A program made the translations under genes and the position numbers. A stretch of DNA of 64,000 nt from Mesorhabditis belari. Taxonomy: Eukaryota; Nematoda; Chromadorea; Rhabditida; Rhabditidae. The stretch is from the NCBI GenBank assembly GCA_958450365.1, contig CAUEEP010000932.1:1049501-1113500 (forward strand), given 5' to 3'. Within the stretch, counting starts at the first letter, position 1. The number at the start of each line of letters is the position of its first letter. Below, piece by piece: positions 21,401 through 31,354 of the stretch. The notes under the pieces are model-generated. The model was not told where the DNA came from, ran no database searches, and saw only the letters and a list, made by a program, of their open reading frames with translations.

Positions 21401-24400
21401 AATGGATAGTGCCCCTTCACTAGTGTTTACTAGTGCACAGTCATTGGTGCCCTTTAGAAAACGGATTAGCCAATGGGGCACTAGTCATCACAGTCATTTC
21501 AACAGTCATTTCAACTGACTAGGGAAAGGCAAGCACTTGCCGTGACCTTTTGCAACGAGTGCTTGCCTTTCCCTAGTCAGTTGAAATGACTGTGATGACT
21601 AGTGCCCCATCGGCTAATCCGCTTTCTAAAGGGCACCAATTTTAGACCAAAACGATCGTAATCCCATCGCCGGTTTCCATTCGATTAGCTCATTTTGATC
21701 ATTTTCGTTTTCATTTTGAATTGACTGAGCTTAGTGATTGCCCTCATCAAATGATTCCCAAATCTTATTTTAAAAAAACTTTTCCTTTAGCTTCAACTAC
21801 AACAATCAAGAAGTGCAAATGCGCTGGAGCACTGATCAGGCTGGAGCTGTGAAAGTGAGTCAAAGAAGAAATTGGTTAAACATTTCTAAGCTAATTTTAA
21901 AAATTCCAATTTTTTTGTGTAAAAATTCCAATTTTTCTGTAAAATGCAATTTTTAAAGCAAATTTCAAGAATTAAAACCCTACATATGAGAAAGATTATA
22001 GTGAAAAGTTGATTCGAAAAGCTTTACACACACTTTTTTAACGTTTAGAAACTCGTGGACATCGTTTTGCCCGACTTTGACTTGATTGACATTCGAACGG
22101 ATCATGTGGTCGAGGTGAGTAAATAATTTGCGACAATCAATGCTAAAGCGTCTTGAAAAAGATCGACAAAGTTGAAAGACAGAAAAAGACAAAAAGACAA
22201 ACAAGACTGATCATTTTGTTTACGCTTAAACGTTAACATTCTTTTTTTCTTTTTTTGAGACCAAATGCAAATTCCTTTTAGGTTCTTTTAGCTTCTCTTA
22301 GCTTCTTTTAGCTTCTTTTAACTTCTCTTAGCTTCTCTTAGCTTCTCTTAGCTTCACTTAGCTTCTTTTAACTTCTCTTAGCTTCTCTTAGCTTCTCTTA
22401 GCTTCTTTTAGCTTCTTTTAACTTCTTTTAACCTCTTTTAGCTTCTCTTAGCTTCTTCTAGCTTCTTTTAGCTTCTGAATTTAAAACCTTCACCTCAATT
22501 ATTTAAGCATTTGATCAATATCAAGTTTCAGCAAATTCACCATTTCACTTTAGCCCTACCCAGCCGGAATGTGGGACGAATTGCACGTGCATTTGACATT
22601 TGAACGCAGATATATTTGGTATTTCATGCAAGCCTACTTGCCGACCTATTTGACGATTTTCATCAGGTGAAATGGAGAATAAAGCGGCTTTGTTTTTAGC
22701 GAAAGATTGAGTGGAAAAAACTGTTTATAATCTTTCCCACTTTTGTCCGTTTAAAGAAAAAGCTTGTAATTCTTAAAATTCTAATCTGAAATTTAGTTGG
22801 GTGAGTTTCGCGCTTGGGCCGAGAGCCATCCCAGCAAGGACGATGCTAGGTTGGTAAAAGATTTAAAGCCAAAATTTAAAGCCAAAAATTAACAGCTAAT
22901 TTTAATATTTGTATGTCTATTTAAATGGTAGCCAGCTTTTAGAAACAAAACAATTTTGAATACCATATTTTCTCTAATAGTAGTGCACCCCGTCGAGCCG
23001 GAGTTGATGACTATTTTACGGCTTCCAAAGCTTTCCCAGAAGCTCAACACTCAAATCCCCCACTAGATCTCATCGTCAGCTACATTTTCCGATCCCACAT
23101 CGATAGGTTCTGATAAGCGGTTCTCGAGATTTCGAGGAATTTAAGCGACGCTCACTACTATTACACTACGCTCACTACGGTATTTACCAATTGCCATCTA
23201 GCATTCACTGATTTACCATCTAGCAATTTTGCTAAACTGATTTAGCAGTTTAGCATTTACCAATTGCTAAATTTAGCAGTTGGTGGACCTGGGCCCAGAA
23301 TTATAGGCCTCCGGGTAGATCAAAGTGCACAAGTAAGTGGCTTTGATATAAAATATCAAGAATCATTATACCTTATTTTCTCTAATAGTAGTGCACCCCG
23401 GCAAGCCGAGTTGGTGTCTATTTTACGGTTTACAAGCTTTTGCAGAAGCTCAACACTCAAATCCCCCACTAGATCTCATCGTCAGCTACATTTTCCGATC
23501 CCACATCGATAGGTTCTGATAAGCGGTTCTCGAGATTTGGAGCAATTTAGGCGAGGCTCAAAGTGCACTACTATTAGGGAGAATACGGTATTTTGAATAT
23601 TATGGCCAGATGGCCGACCGGTTAGGAGTCTTTTTTCTTAAGCGGAAGGGGTTGAGGGTTCAATCAAGCTGATATCAAGACAAAAATGTTTCTTTTTCTT
23701 TTTTCTTTCACAATATTTTGGTAATAAGGGCAATAGGGGTAACGGCCAAAGTGCCATAAAATTGTGTGTTTAGACCTTTATGTCTTATTATGTATCCTTT
23801 GTTTGTATCAAATTATTGGTTCAATAAATCTATCTTTTTAAAGATCCACTTTTAAACTGGCTTTGTTTAAAATGTTGGTGATAAAGGACCTTTTAGGTTA
23901 GGAGTCTTGTCTTTTAAGCGGATGGTCGAGGCTATGTTTTAGGGGTTCAATTAACTAGAACCCTGCATAAACTCGATTCTAAATCCAATCCAGTACAAGG
24001 AAATAATATAATAGATAATAATAGAAATAGAAATAATAAAATGAAATAAATCTATAATAGAAAAATAGATAAGAAAGTAGTTTTTTTTAAGAAAATTGAA
24101 TTAATGGGATTAATGGAATTAATGGGATTAATAGAATTCATGGAATTAATAGAAATTTTGTAAATAAAAGAATTGTACAATGTGGACGGCTGAATTGAAT
24201 CGAAAAACTGAAAATTCTCTAACTGCAGACTGACTGTAAGAGTTGTTTTATTCAACATTATTTTTTCTAGGTGTCAACGCTCTCTTGGCAATGATTTTTC
24301 AATTCGGGAATATTATGCGAAATCTTCCGAGAGTCTCCTATATAAAAGCAATTGGTGAGTGCAAAAAAAAGTTCAAGTTTCAAAAAAGATTAAGTTCAAA

Positions 24401-27400
24401 ATTGATCGTTTTGTTAATCAATGGTTAAGTTAATAAATTATCGCCAAAAGCTGAATCAGATTAAAGACTAGATTAAAGCCAAAGCTAGAAAGCCAAAGCT
24501 AGAAAGCCAAAGCTAGAAAGCCAAAGCTAGAAAGCCAAAAGCTAGAGAGCCAAAAGCTAGAAAGCCAAAGCTAGAAAGCCAAAGCTAGAAAGCCAAAGCT
24601 AGAAAGCCAAAGCTAGAAAGCCAAAAGCTAGAGAGCCAAAAGCTATAAAGCCAAAAGCTATAAAGCCAAAAGCTATAAAGCCAAATATTTGGTACTTTTT
24701 TTGGGAAAGCCACTAGCTGTACCTAGATTTACAATAAAATTTGCATACAAGATGCACAAAAAAGTCAGAAATGTATAAAAGCATTACCAAAAAAAACTAT
24801 ATTGATAAATTTGAGCTTTTTCGAAGACTTAGAATATTTTCATGGCCAATTCAACATCTTAAATTAAACAATTAAACGGTTCATCTCTTTTCTGAGATTC
24901 TCTGAATCATTTGATTGATTGTTTTTGATTTTTTAGTATCAATAATGTTGTTTGAAATGTGAAAAATACACAAATTAAACTACGATTGATTAGAAAGGCC
25001 AATGATTAGAAAGGCCAATGATTAGAAAGGCCAATGATTAGAAAGGCTAATGATTAGAAAGGCCAATGATTAGAAAGGCTAATGATTAGAAAGGCCAATG
25101 ATTAGAAAGGCCAATTATTTTTCTGCCAATTTTTCTCGAAATTTTGGCATATCAGAGCTTGTGGAAGCGAACGGAGTTATACAAAGAGAAAGATCGACAA
25201 TTTTCTGTAATTTGACCTAGCCGTTTTGTCTTTCAAATTGGTTCCACACGCTCTGTTACGTCAAAATTTCGATTCTATGCCCTAAAATTACCTAGAAAAA
25301 CAACTTTTGGAATAGAAATTGGTTAATATTAGCTTTTAGAGCTTTTTTAAAACGCGAAAGGTGCGCGAGAAAGGTGCGCTAATGGGCTAAGTGCGGAAAA
25401 AAAGGTGCGCAAATGTCCGGGTGCGCAAAAAAAGGTCGCATTTGTCCCACTCCCAAAAAAAGAACTATATTGATGAGTTTAAGCTTGTAAAATAAAGCAT
25501 TTAGCATGTAAAATAAAGCATTAAAGCTAAAGTATTTCAGATGTTTGGATGCTCGCCTCGATGACATTTATTTTCGCATCACTTCTAGAGTTGGCCATCG
25601 TTGGGTACATGGTGAGTTGTAACTCACTGATCAAGATCAAACGGAAACATTTATTGTATTCATTCAAATTTTGAAACTAAAAATTGTTATCCATTTAGTT
25701 TTTGATTATTCTTTTAAGTTTCAAGTTCGGAACACGTATGAAAGCTAATTTTTTAGGTAAAAGACGAAATGCCGGGTTCGAGGAAGCGAAAAAGCTTGTG
25801 TGTGCCAAAGGTTGGAACAGATTTGTTTTTTTGATCATGAACTAAATCAATTTTGAAACCTATACTAAATTTTCTGAGATCTAATTTCAATCTTAACTCT
25901 GATTGAGGCGAATACGATAAATTAATTGAGTTAGGCCTACAAAATAAGAAATTAAATTAAGAAAGCCAATTAAAAGAACAGTTAACTGATTATCTAGCTC
26001 CACTTTGAAACACAACTTTTCCAAGAGACTTTATTGTCAATTTTTGGCTTTTTTAATTTTATTTTCATAAAAAGATTCTATTTTATTAGCTTACAATAAA
26101 ATATAACGGTTGCAATACGGTTCCTATTTTGATCTAATTCCAATACGGTAGTTCCAATAGTTCCTATAGTTCCAATACGGTTCCTATTTTGATCTAATAC
26201 AGTTCCAATACGGTTCCAATACGGTTCCAATACGGTTCCTATTTTAATCTAATACAGTTTCAATACGGTTCCAATACGGTTCCAATACGGTTCCTATTTT
26301 GATCTAATACAGTTCCAATACGGTTCCAATACGGTTCCTATTTTAATCTAATACAGTTCCAATACGGTTCCTATTTTGATCTAATACAGTTCCAATACGG
26401 TTCCAATACGGTTCCAATACGGTTCCTATTTTAATCTAATACAGTTCCAATACGGTTCCTATTTTGATCTAATACAGTTCCAATACGGTTCCAATACGGT
26501 TCCTATTTTAATCTAATACAGTTCCAATACGGTTCCTATTTTGATCTAATACAGTTCCAATACGGTTCCAATACGGTTCCAATACGGTTCCTATTTTAAT
26601 CTAATACAGTTCCAATACGGTTCCTATTTTGATCTAATACAGTTCCAATACGGTTCCAATACGGTTCCAATACGGTTCCTATTTTAATCTAATACAGTTC
26701 CAATACGGTTCCTATTTTGATCTAATACAGTTCCAATACGGTTCCAATACGGTTCCAATACGGTTCCTATTTTAATCTAATACAGTTCCAATACGGTTCC
26801 TTTAATCTAATACAGTTCCAATACAGTTCCAATACAGTTCCAATACGGTTCCAATACGGTTCCTATTTTGGTCTAATACAGTTCCAATACAGTTCCAATA
26901 CGGTTCCAATAAATATCGATTTCCAATAAATTTTTTCTTAAATCTACCTTCTTTAAGATCTCTCGGAGTTACCAAATGGACACTTTCGATTCGACGAGCG
27001 CGAATTTGATAAGAATCGACAAGCGTTTCATGCTGCCATTGGATCGAGCCAGTAGGGGGTTTTGTGTGACTTGTTACAATCGAAAATGAGAGTTTAAGTT
27101 TAACTTTAAGTTAAAACCAGCCAAAAACCAGCCAAAAACAGCCAAAAATCGACCGAAAATTGACTGAAAAGCCTGGCTAACAGCAGGTTTTTCCGGCCAC
27201 TTGAGCGGAGGCAGGTGGCGCAAGCGGGAAGGTTTTTTTGTAGGGCCCGCACGAGTTCGATCTCCCGTGGTCCCGCTCAACTTCGATTTTTTCAATTTTT
27301 ATTTGAAATGACATAACTATATTATATTTAAAAATTTTCGGTTTTTTTGGCTTAAAGACAGCTGAAAAAGCCCGTACAGACGACAGACAATGCTCTTTTA

Positions 27401-28323
27401 TATATAGTAGATTATCGCCATTTCCAGGATCTGCATGGCGGATCTACATCCCGGACTTTGGCATGTGGCCACCCGAGAGAGTCGACAAAATCTCGAGCAT
27501 TCTATTCCCGACCACGTTCGCCGTTTTCAATGTGCGTTCCGTTTTCAAGCTTCAGGCTTTAGCAAATTCGAAAATTGTTCTTGTAAAGACCAAAATTCAA
27601 TTCAGCTTGGGCAAAAAGGCAAAAATTAGATTTCAACTTGAACAACGCAGGCTTTTTCTATTCAGAATACCTATTCAATTGATTAACTTTTAAAAGAAAC
27701 GTTTTTACTTTAATTCCTAGCTACTCAAGACGGAAAATATTTAAGAAACCATCAAAAAACAATCACTGATGACTTAGCCAGTTCAATGCCTGAGCCAGTT
27801 CAATGACATAGTCAGTTCAACGCCTTAGCCAGTTCAATGCCTTAGCCAGTTCAATGACTTGGCCAGCTCAATGACTTAGCCAGTTCAATGCCATAGCCAG
27901 TTCAATTCCTTAGCCAGTTCAAGGACATAGCCAGTTCAATACCTTAGCCAGTTCAATTCCTTAGCCAGTTCAAAGCCTTAGCCAGTTCAATTCCTTAGCC
28001 AGTTCAATGACAGCCAGTTCAATGCCTTAGCCAATTCAAAGCCTTAGCCAGTCCAATTCCTTAGCCAGTTCAAGACCTTAGCCAGTTCAATACCTTAGCC
28101 AGTTCAATGACAGCCAGTTCAATGCCTTAGCCAATTCAAAGCCCTAGCCAGTTCAATTCCTTAGCCAGTTCAATACCTTAGCCAGTTCAATTCCTTAGCC
28201 TCGAGTTTTCACTGATCAATCAAAATCTTTGCTTTCAAAATCATTTCCACACTATTCAATTTTCAGATCGTCTACTGGACCTACTACTCGCAACGAAAGA
28301 TCACCGTTCAAGGCGATGGATGA
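15419..28323 (+). CDS. Cys-loop ligand-gated ion channel subunit, anion type
   Basis: Exons (all phases agree): 15419-15526, 16889-16984, 17101-17160, 18589-18664, 19552-19631, 20101-20193, 20235-20311, 20898-20946, 20989-21071, 21791-21854, 22049-22114, 22554-22666, 22797-22849, 24271-24354, 25541-25611, 25757-25810, 26958-27051, 27428-27531, 28267-28323. The product is 493 aa. Residues 1-18 look like a signal peptide. The ligand-binding domain shows WMD (149-151), WTPN (177-180) and a Cys-loop C221-x13-C235 with FPLD at 228-231. M1 is about 305-327, M2 336-355, M3 368-391, M4 459-482. PAR at 334-336 before M2 is typical of anion-selective GABA/glycine/glutamate-gated channels, so a plasma-membrane chloride channel subunit is inferred; the ligand is unknown. 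Sequons occur at N90, N103, N165 and N206. The M3-M4 loop is short and basic. Exon 1 and the exon 17 acceptor (TTTAAG) are the weakest calls. Introns are long and repeat-filled. Confidence 0.86.
15775..16255 (-). pseudogene. Transposase C-terminus with in-frame AWEELE expansion
   Basis: The minus frame reads [14 protein letters not shown], continues as AWEELE repeats, then [20 protein letters not shown] and a stop. Without the repeats it matches the C-terminal end of Tc1/mariner-type transposases (LKKAL..AWEE ... [11 protein letters not shown]). Twenty AWEEL copies are present. Neither start nor catalytic core is present. Confidence 0.75.
15866..16222. repeat. 18-bp minisatellite, 20 near-identical copies
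   Basis: CCAAGCTTCCAGCTCTTC units with almost no divergence, so the expansion is recent. All three frames on one strand and one on the other are open across it, which is a by-product of the 18-bp period. Confidence 0.97.
16544..16679. repeat. Second telomere-like TTAGGC/TCAGGC array
   Basis: Same hexamers and mixed order as at 12.96 kb. It lies inside the TIR element of channel intron 1, next to its right end. Confidence 0.92.
17619..18182. mobile_element. TIR element in channel intron 3
   Basis: Left end GGCTCTTTCCCTGAATCGTG, right end its inverted copy. The inverted repeats run on about 90 bp through blocks of GTGGTCTTTTAAAAGTTTCG. The centre has no recognised coding part. Confidence 0.85.
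19060..19335 (+). mobile_element. Possible Helitron-like terminus
   Basis: TCTACTATATATAATTGAGG followed by GATTGTCTGTCCGTCCGTCC. A related inverted end, TCTACTATATATAAAAGAGC, occurs at about 27412-27370 on the minus strand. Such CTACTATATATA + GTCCGTCC starts are common on Helitron/Helentron-type repeats. No replicase or helicase was seen. The class is a guess. Confidence 0.35.
21105..21300. repeat. 14-bp minisatellite in channel intron 9
   Basis: About 14 copies of CTAGTGCCCCTTCG, nearly identical, with CTAGTTCCCC variants at the right end. Confidence 0.95.
21301..21640. repeat. Hairpin-forming inverted repeat in channel intron 9
   Basis: Left arm about 21473-21540, right arm about 21556-21615: GGGGCACTAGTCATCACAGT, AGTCAGTTGAAATGACTGTG and GGAAAGGCAAGCACTTGC recur inverted. 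The left arm has an extra CAGTCATTTCAA duplication. Part of the arm also occurs at 21345-21400. The neighbouring minisatellite shares the CTAGTGCCCC unit. Confidence 0.88.
22281..22477. repeat. 10-bp array in channel intron 11
   Basis: About 20 copies of AGCTTCTTTT / AGCTTCTCTT. Confidence 0.93.
22961..23182. mobile_element. MITE family A copy
   Basis: 222 bp. Left end is TACCATATTTTCTCTAATAG. The right end is degenerate. Internal core CCACATCGATAGGTTCTGAT is shared with the other copies. It lies in channel intron 13. Confidence 0.88.
23369..23590. mobile_element. MITE family A copy
   Basis: 222 bp with good inverted ends, in the same intron and orientation as the copy 187 bp upstream. Confidence 0.93.
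23603..23680 (+). pseudogene. Class II tRNA-like sequence
   Basis: ATGGCCGACCGGTTAGGAGTC matches the Leu/Ser-type A-box region, followed by CTTAAGCGG and a B-box-like GGGTTCAATC. It is degenerate, inside channel intron 13. A related copy lies 270 bp downstream, suggesting a tRNA-derived repeat. Confidence 0.55.
23880..23965 (+). pseudogene. Second degenerate tRNA-like copy
   Basis: GGTTAGGAGTCTTGTCTTTT, AAGCGGATGG and GGGGTTCAAT line up with the copy at 23.6 kb. The A-box is more decayed. Confidence 0.45.
24477..24684. repeat. 12-13-bp array in channel intron 14
   Basis: AAAGCCAAAGCTAG units, with AAAGCCAAAAGCTATA variants at the right end. Confidence 0.94.
24994..25113. repeat. 16-bp array
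   Basis: Seven to eight copies of GATTAGAAAGGCCAAT. It abuts the truncated fold-back repeat to its right. Confidence 0.95.
25130..25454. mobile_element. Truncated copy of the 42.9-kb fold-back element
   Basis: Shares CAGAGCTTGTGGAAGCGAAC, CTAAAATTACCTAGAAAAAC and CGCATTTGTCCCACTCCC with 42876-43374. The left arm is missing, cut close to the 16-bp array. Confidence 0.85.
26107..26922. repeat. Large composite minisatellite in channel intron 16
   Basis: About 815 bp of 11-bp GGTTCCAATAC units interrupted by a longer unit containing CCTATTTTRATCTAATACAG. The long units come in pairs that differ by TTTTG/TTTTA, giving a higher-order repeat. Confidence 0.95.
27203..27278 (+). pseudogene. tRNA-like sequence in channel intron 17
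   Basis: 76 nt with terminal complementarity GAGCGG/CCGCTC. A-box-like TGGCGCAAGCGG lies near the start and B-box-like GAGTTCGATCTC near the end. The centre does not form a normal anticodon arm. Probably a tRNA-derived repeat. Confidence 0.5.
27770..28198. repeat. 17-18-bp array in channel intron 18
   Basis: About 25 imperfect copies of CCTTAGCCAGTTCAATG. Variants (ATTCC, GACAG, AAGCC) recur in groups, so larger blocks were also duplicated. Confidence 0.93.
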
Positions 28324-28750
28324 ACTTTTTCATAAAATTTTCTAAATCAAACATTTTTGTAAATAAATGTAAATGTAAATTTTTGATTTTTTTTTTGTAA
28401 ATTTTGTAAACTTTTCTATTCTCATCAATCACTGTGCTTTCAAATGTGCCTCTCATCTTTTTTTGACTTCTTTTGGTGCTTTTTAAAACTCTTAAAATAA
28501 AGTTTTTAATCTTAAGATGCTGATTATTCAATAAATGAAAAAAAAACTGTTCAAATCGCAGTAAGCTATGTTCATTTTGTTCATTTCCAGACAAAAAAAA
28601 TTCATATAACTTTCAACTTTCAAAAAGACAAAAAGCCGAGTTTCAAATTTTGTCACTTTGTCTTTTTTTTGCAATGGTTAATGTCACGCATTGATTTTCT
28701 ATTAAAACGTTTCTTTTTCTAATAATATTATATATATAATATTATTAGAT
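28324..28750. other. 3' flank of the channel gene
   Basis: The 3' UTR and flank. AT-rich, with no other feature apart from a TATATAATATTATTAG palindrome near 28720-28748. Confidence 0.5.
28362..28367 (+). promoter_or_regulatory. Polyadenylation signal of channel gene
   Basis: AATAAA lies 39 bases after the TGA stop of the ion channel gene, a normal distance for a compact nematode 3' UTR. Confidence 0.6.
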
Positions 28751-28758
28751 CTATATAT

Positions 28759-29022
28759 ATGCTTTATTCAGCTGAATAACGACAAAACAAATCACAATAA
28801 TTACCCGGGACACCACTCAAGAAAAGATAAAAAGATAAATAGATACCTCAAGAAAGAATCACAGAGCAGTCAAATCAATTGCCGAAATTGTGGCTTTAAA
28901 TCTAGCCAAAGTGGGAATATCACGAACATGAGAGGGTAAAAGGTTCCACAATTTAATAACTCGATTAAAAAAGAAACTGTGGGAGCTTTTAGAGGAAAAA
29001 GGAAGGTTGGCGCATGAGGAGA
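28759..29022 (-). mobile_element. Non-LTR retrotransposon 3' end (5' truncated)
   Basis: The minus frame, ending at 28859, encodes SFFFNRVIKLWNLLPSHV..FKATISAIDLTAL. This is the typical C-terminal tail of non-LTR retrotransposon reverse transcriptases (F..R....WN.LP....F+). A 3' UTR and an AATAAAGCATA tail follow. Its 5' edge is the 14-bp array. Confidence 0.82.
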
Positions 29023-29028
29023 GGCCCC

Positions 29029-29402
29029 CTTCTGGAAGCCCACTTCTGGAAGCCCACTTCTGGAAGCCCACTTCTGGAAGCCCACTTCTGGAAGCCCACT
29101 TCTGGAAGCCCACTTCTGGAAGCCCACTTCTGGAAGCCCACTTCTGGAAGCCCACTTCTGGAAGCCCACTTCTGGAAGCCCACTTTTGGAAGCCCACTTT
29201 TGGAAGCCCACTTTTGGAAGCCCACTTTTGGAAGCCCACTTTTGGAAGCCCACTTTTGGAAGCCCACTTTTGGAAGCCCACTTTTGGAAGCCCACTTCTG
29301 GAAGCCCACTTCTGGAAGCCCACTTCTGGAAGCCCACTTCTGGAAGCCCACTTCTGGAAGCCCACTTTTGGAAGCCCACTTTTGGAAGCCCACTTTTGGA
29401 AG
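29029..29402. repeat. 14-bp minisatellite
   Basis: About 26 copies of TTCTGGAAGCCCAC. C/T variants come in blocks (roughly ten TTCTGG, eight TTTTGG, five TTCTGG, three TTTTGG), which implies block duplication. It starts where the retrotransposon fragment ends. Confidence 0.97.
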
Positions 29403-30340
29403 CGCCCCGTAGTGAGCCGAATTCAAAGGGAAAAAAGGGATGAATGGTCGGGATGAATGCCTTTAACAATTTGAAAGCATTCCACTTATCGATGCTAATC
29501 GATGATTTGTGTAACATTTCAAGATCAAAGAGTTACAAAACTGAAATCTTTAGTTATCAGAATAACTAAAGGAGGAGAATTTGTCAAAATTAATTTTATA
29601 AAGAGCAATTAATTTATAAAGAGCAATTCTATTAAAATTTCTATTAAAAACCCAAGTTTAATCAAACTAATTGAACTTGAATTAAACTAAACTAACTAAT
29701 AAACCACTTTAGTTTTTTATTCCATTAAAAGATGGCATTCTAAGCTCGGAATAGCAAATTTTAAATCAAAAACTAAAAATTTTTACTAAATTAAAAACCG
29801 CTTATATTCTCGAAAAGCCTAAAATTTGAAACACTTAAAAAAAAGCATATTCTTTTGCTTTTAATGATTGAATGTTTTGTTTCATCTTTCAATAATCTCC
29901 AATTTTGCTAATTGCTAAAGCGATCAAGATTTCTGAATTCTGTGAATTCTGTGAATTGAGAGAGATTTTCCCGCTTTTCCTGCAAACAAATCACCAATTT
30001 CCGTTGTGTGCAGGCGGGAAAGGGGAGTGATTGGCAAATGATGCGATCGAGAAACACTTTAGTGACTAAATCATTAGAAAGAAAGAAGAGTTTAGTCAAC
30101 TTGAAACAACACATTTGCTCGCTTGAAATGTTTTTTTGTTTTTTTGATCCTTTTTTTGATCTTGCTTGAAAGAGTTTCATAGCTGATATCAATGATTTAC
30201 GTAATCAAATCCACTTCATCCACACCAAATCAAATCTAATCCACAAATCAATTCAAATCCACAAATCAAATCTTTTAACTTTTATTCATTCTGTTAGTCA
30301 AATCAATCCTTTAATGGGCTAGTTTCAAAATATTCTAGTA
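29403..30340. other. Intergenic, no gene seen
   Basis: AT-rich, without array or TIR element. A minus frame at 29908-30192 has no recognised domain. Confidence 0.5.
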
Positions 30341-30358
30341 AAACTGTTAAGTCTGATT

Positions 30359-30518
30359 TTTAATCAGCTACCTTCATCAGCTACCTTAACCAGCTACTTT
30401 AATCAGCTACTTTGAGCAGTTACTTTACTCAGCTACTTTACTCAGCTACTTTACTCAGCTACTTTAATCAGCTACTTTAATCAGCCGCCTTAATCAGCTA
30501 CCTTAATCAGCTACCTTA
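30359..30518. repeat. 13-bp AATCAGCTACTTT array
   Basis: About 12 copies of CAGCTACYTTAAT. It is the inverted relative of the array at 6.7 kb, including its flank (CAAAATATTCTAGTAAAACT). Confidence 0.92.
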
Positions 30519-30532
30519 ATCTATATCTATGT

Positions 30533-30690
30533 ATGCTTTATTCAGTTGAATAGCGACAAAACAAGATCACAATAATCACCCAGGACACCACTCAAGAAAA
30601 GATAAAAAGATAAAAAGCACCCAAAAGATACCTCAAGAAAGAATCACAGAGCAGTCAAATCAAATGCCGAAATTGCCGAAATTGCGGAAA
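30533..30690 (-). mobile_element. Non-LTR retrotransposon 3' UTR fragment
   Basis: Same tail as at 28.76 and 31.5 kb (minus strand). Its 3' edge is joined to the 13-bp array. Confidence 0.78.
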
Positions 30691-30960
30691 TTTCTTTTCA
30701 ATTTTTTAATCATCCGTCAAGTTTAGACTCATCTCAAGGAAAAATTTATAAACTAATATTCATCTTTATCCATTTAAAAGTAATTTAGACTAACATTTAG
30801 ACCAACGTTTACTTGAATAGAAACTCCGAAAATCATCAGACTTTTGTTTTCTATCGAAAAAGAACCTCTAGAAAACCTCAAAAACGATTGACAATATCAT
30901 GTTTAGTTTATTTTAATTAGAAAAAAAAATTAATTAGAACAATTTAAAGCTTACAATTTG

Positions 30961-31137
30961 TATATGTTACGTCCGAATGAACTGAGGAGATTCATTCTCC
31001 TCTGAAACGGACGTCCGACTCAGAGATGGACGTCCGACTCTGAGTCGGACGTCCGTTTCGGAGGAGAATGAATCTCCTCAGATTCGGACGTCCGGATCGG
31101 AGATGGACGTCTCCTCAGATTCGGACGTAACATATAT
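30961..31137. repeat. Palindromic element with CGGACGTCCG motifs
   Basis: Outer ends ATATGTTACGTCCGAA and TTCGGACGTAACATAT are inverted copies. Inside, GAGGAGATTCATTCTCCTC and CGGACGTCCGACTCAGAG recur inverted. Almost the whole 177 bp can fold back on itself. Confidence 0.9.
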
Positions 31138-31241
31138 ATTGTTTAATTTATCAGTGCTAAGGATTTGTATAAAGAAGTTAACTAATTTGTTGATTTATCC
31201 ACCTTTTTTGTCCTGAAGATTTTTCAAATACAGAGGTAGGT

Positions 31242-31352
31242 AGATGATAAAGGTAGTTGATTAAGTTAGCCGATTAAAGTAGCTGATTAAGGTAGATGAT
31301 TAAAGTAGATGATTAAGTTAGCCGATTAGGCGATTTCGATTAAGTTAGCCGA
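31242..31352. repeat. Array of GATTAAGTTAGCC-type units
   Basis: About eight diverged 13-bp copies, related to those at 6.7 and 30.4 kb. It abuts the 5' edge of the next retrotransposon fragment. Confidence 0.85.
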
Positions 31353-31354
31353 TT

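Noticed and set aside
26107..28198. CRISPR-like direct repeats
   Set aside because: Units are contiguous with no unique spacers, and the genome is eukaryotic; these are minisatellites.
28859..29517. Long frames on both strands repeating FQKWASRSGLPEVG and similar
   Set aside because: Produced by the 14-bp array; only the short retrotransposon tail at 28859-29022 has meaning.
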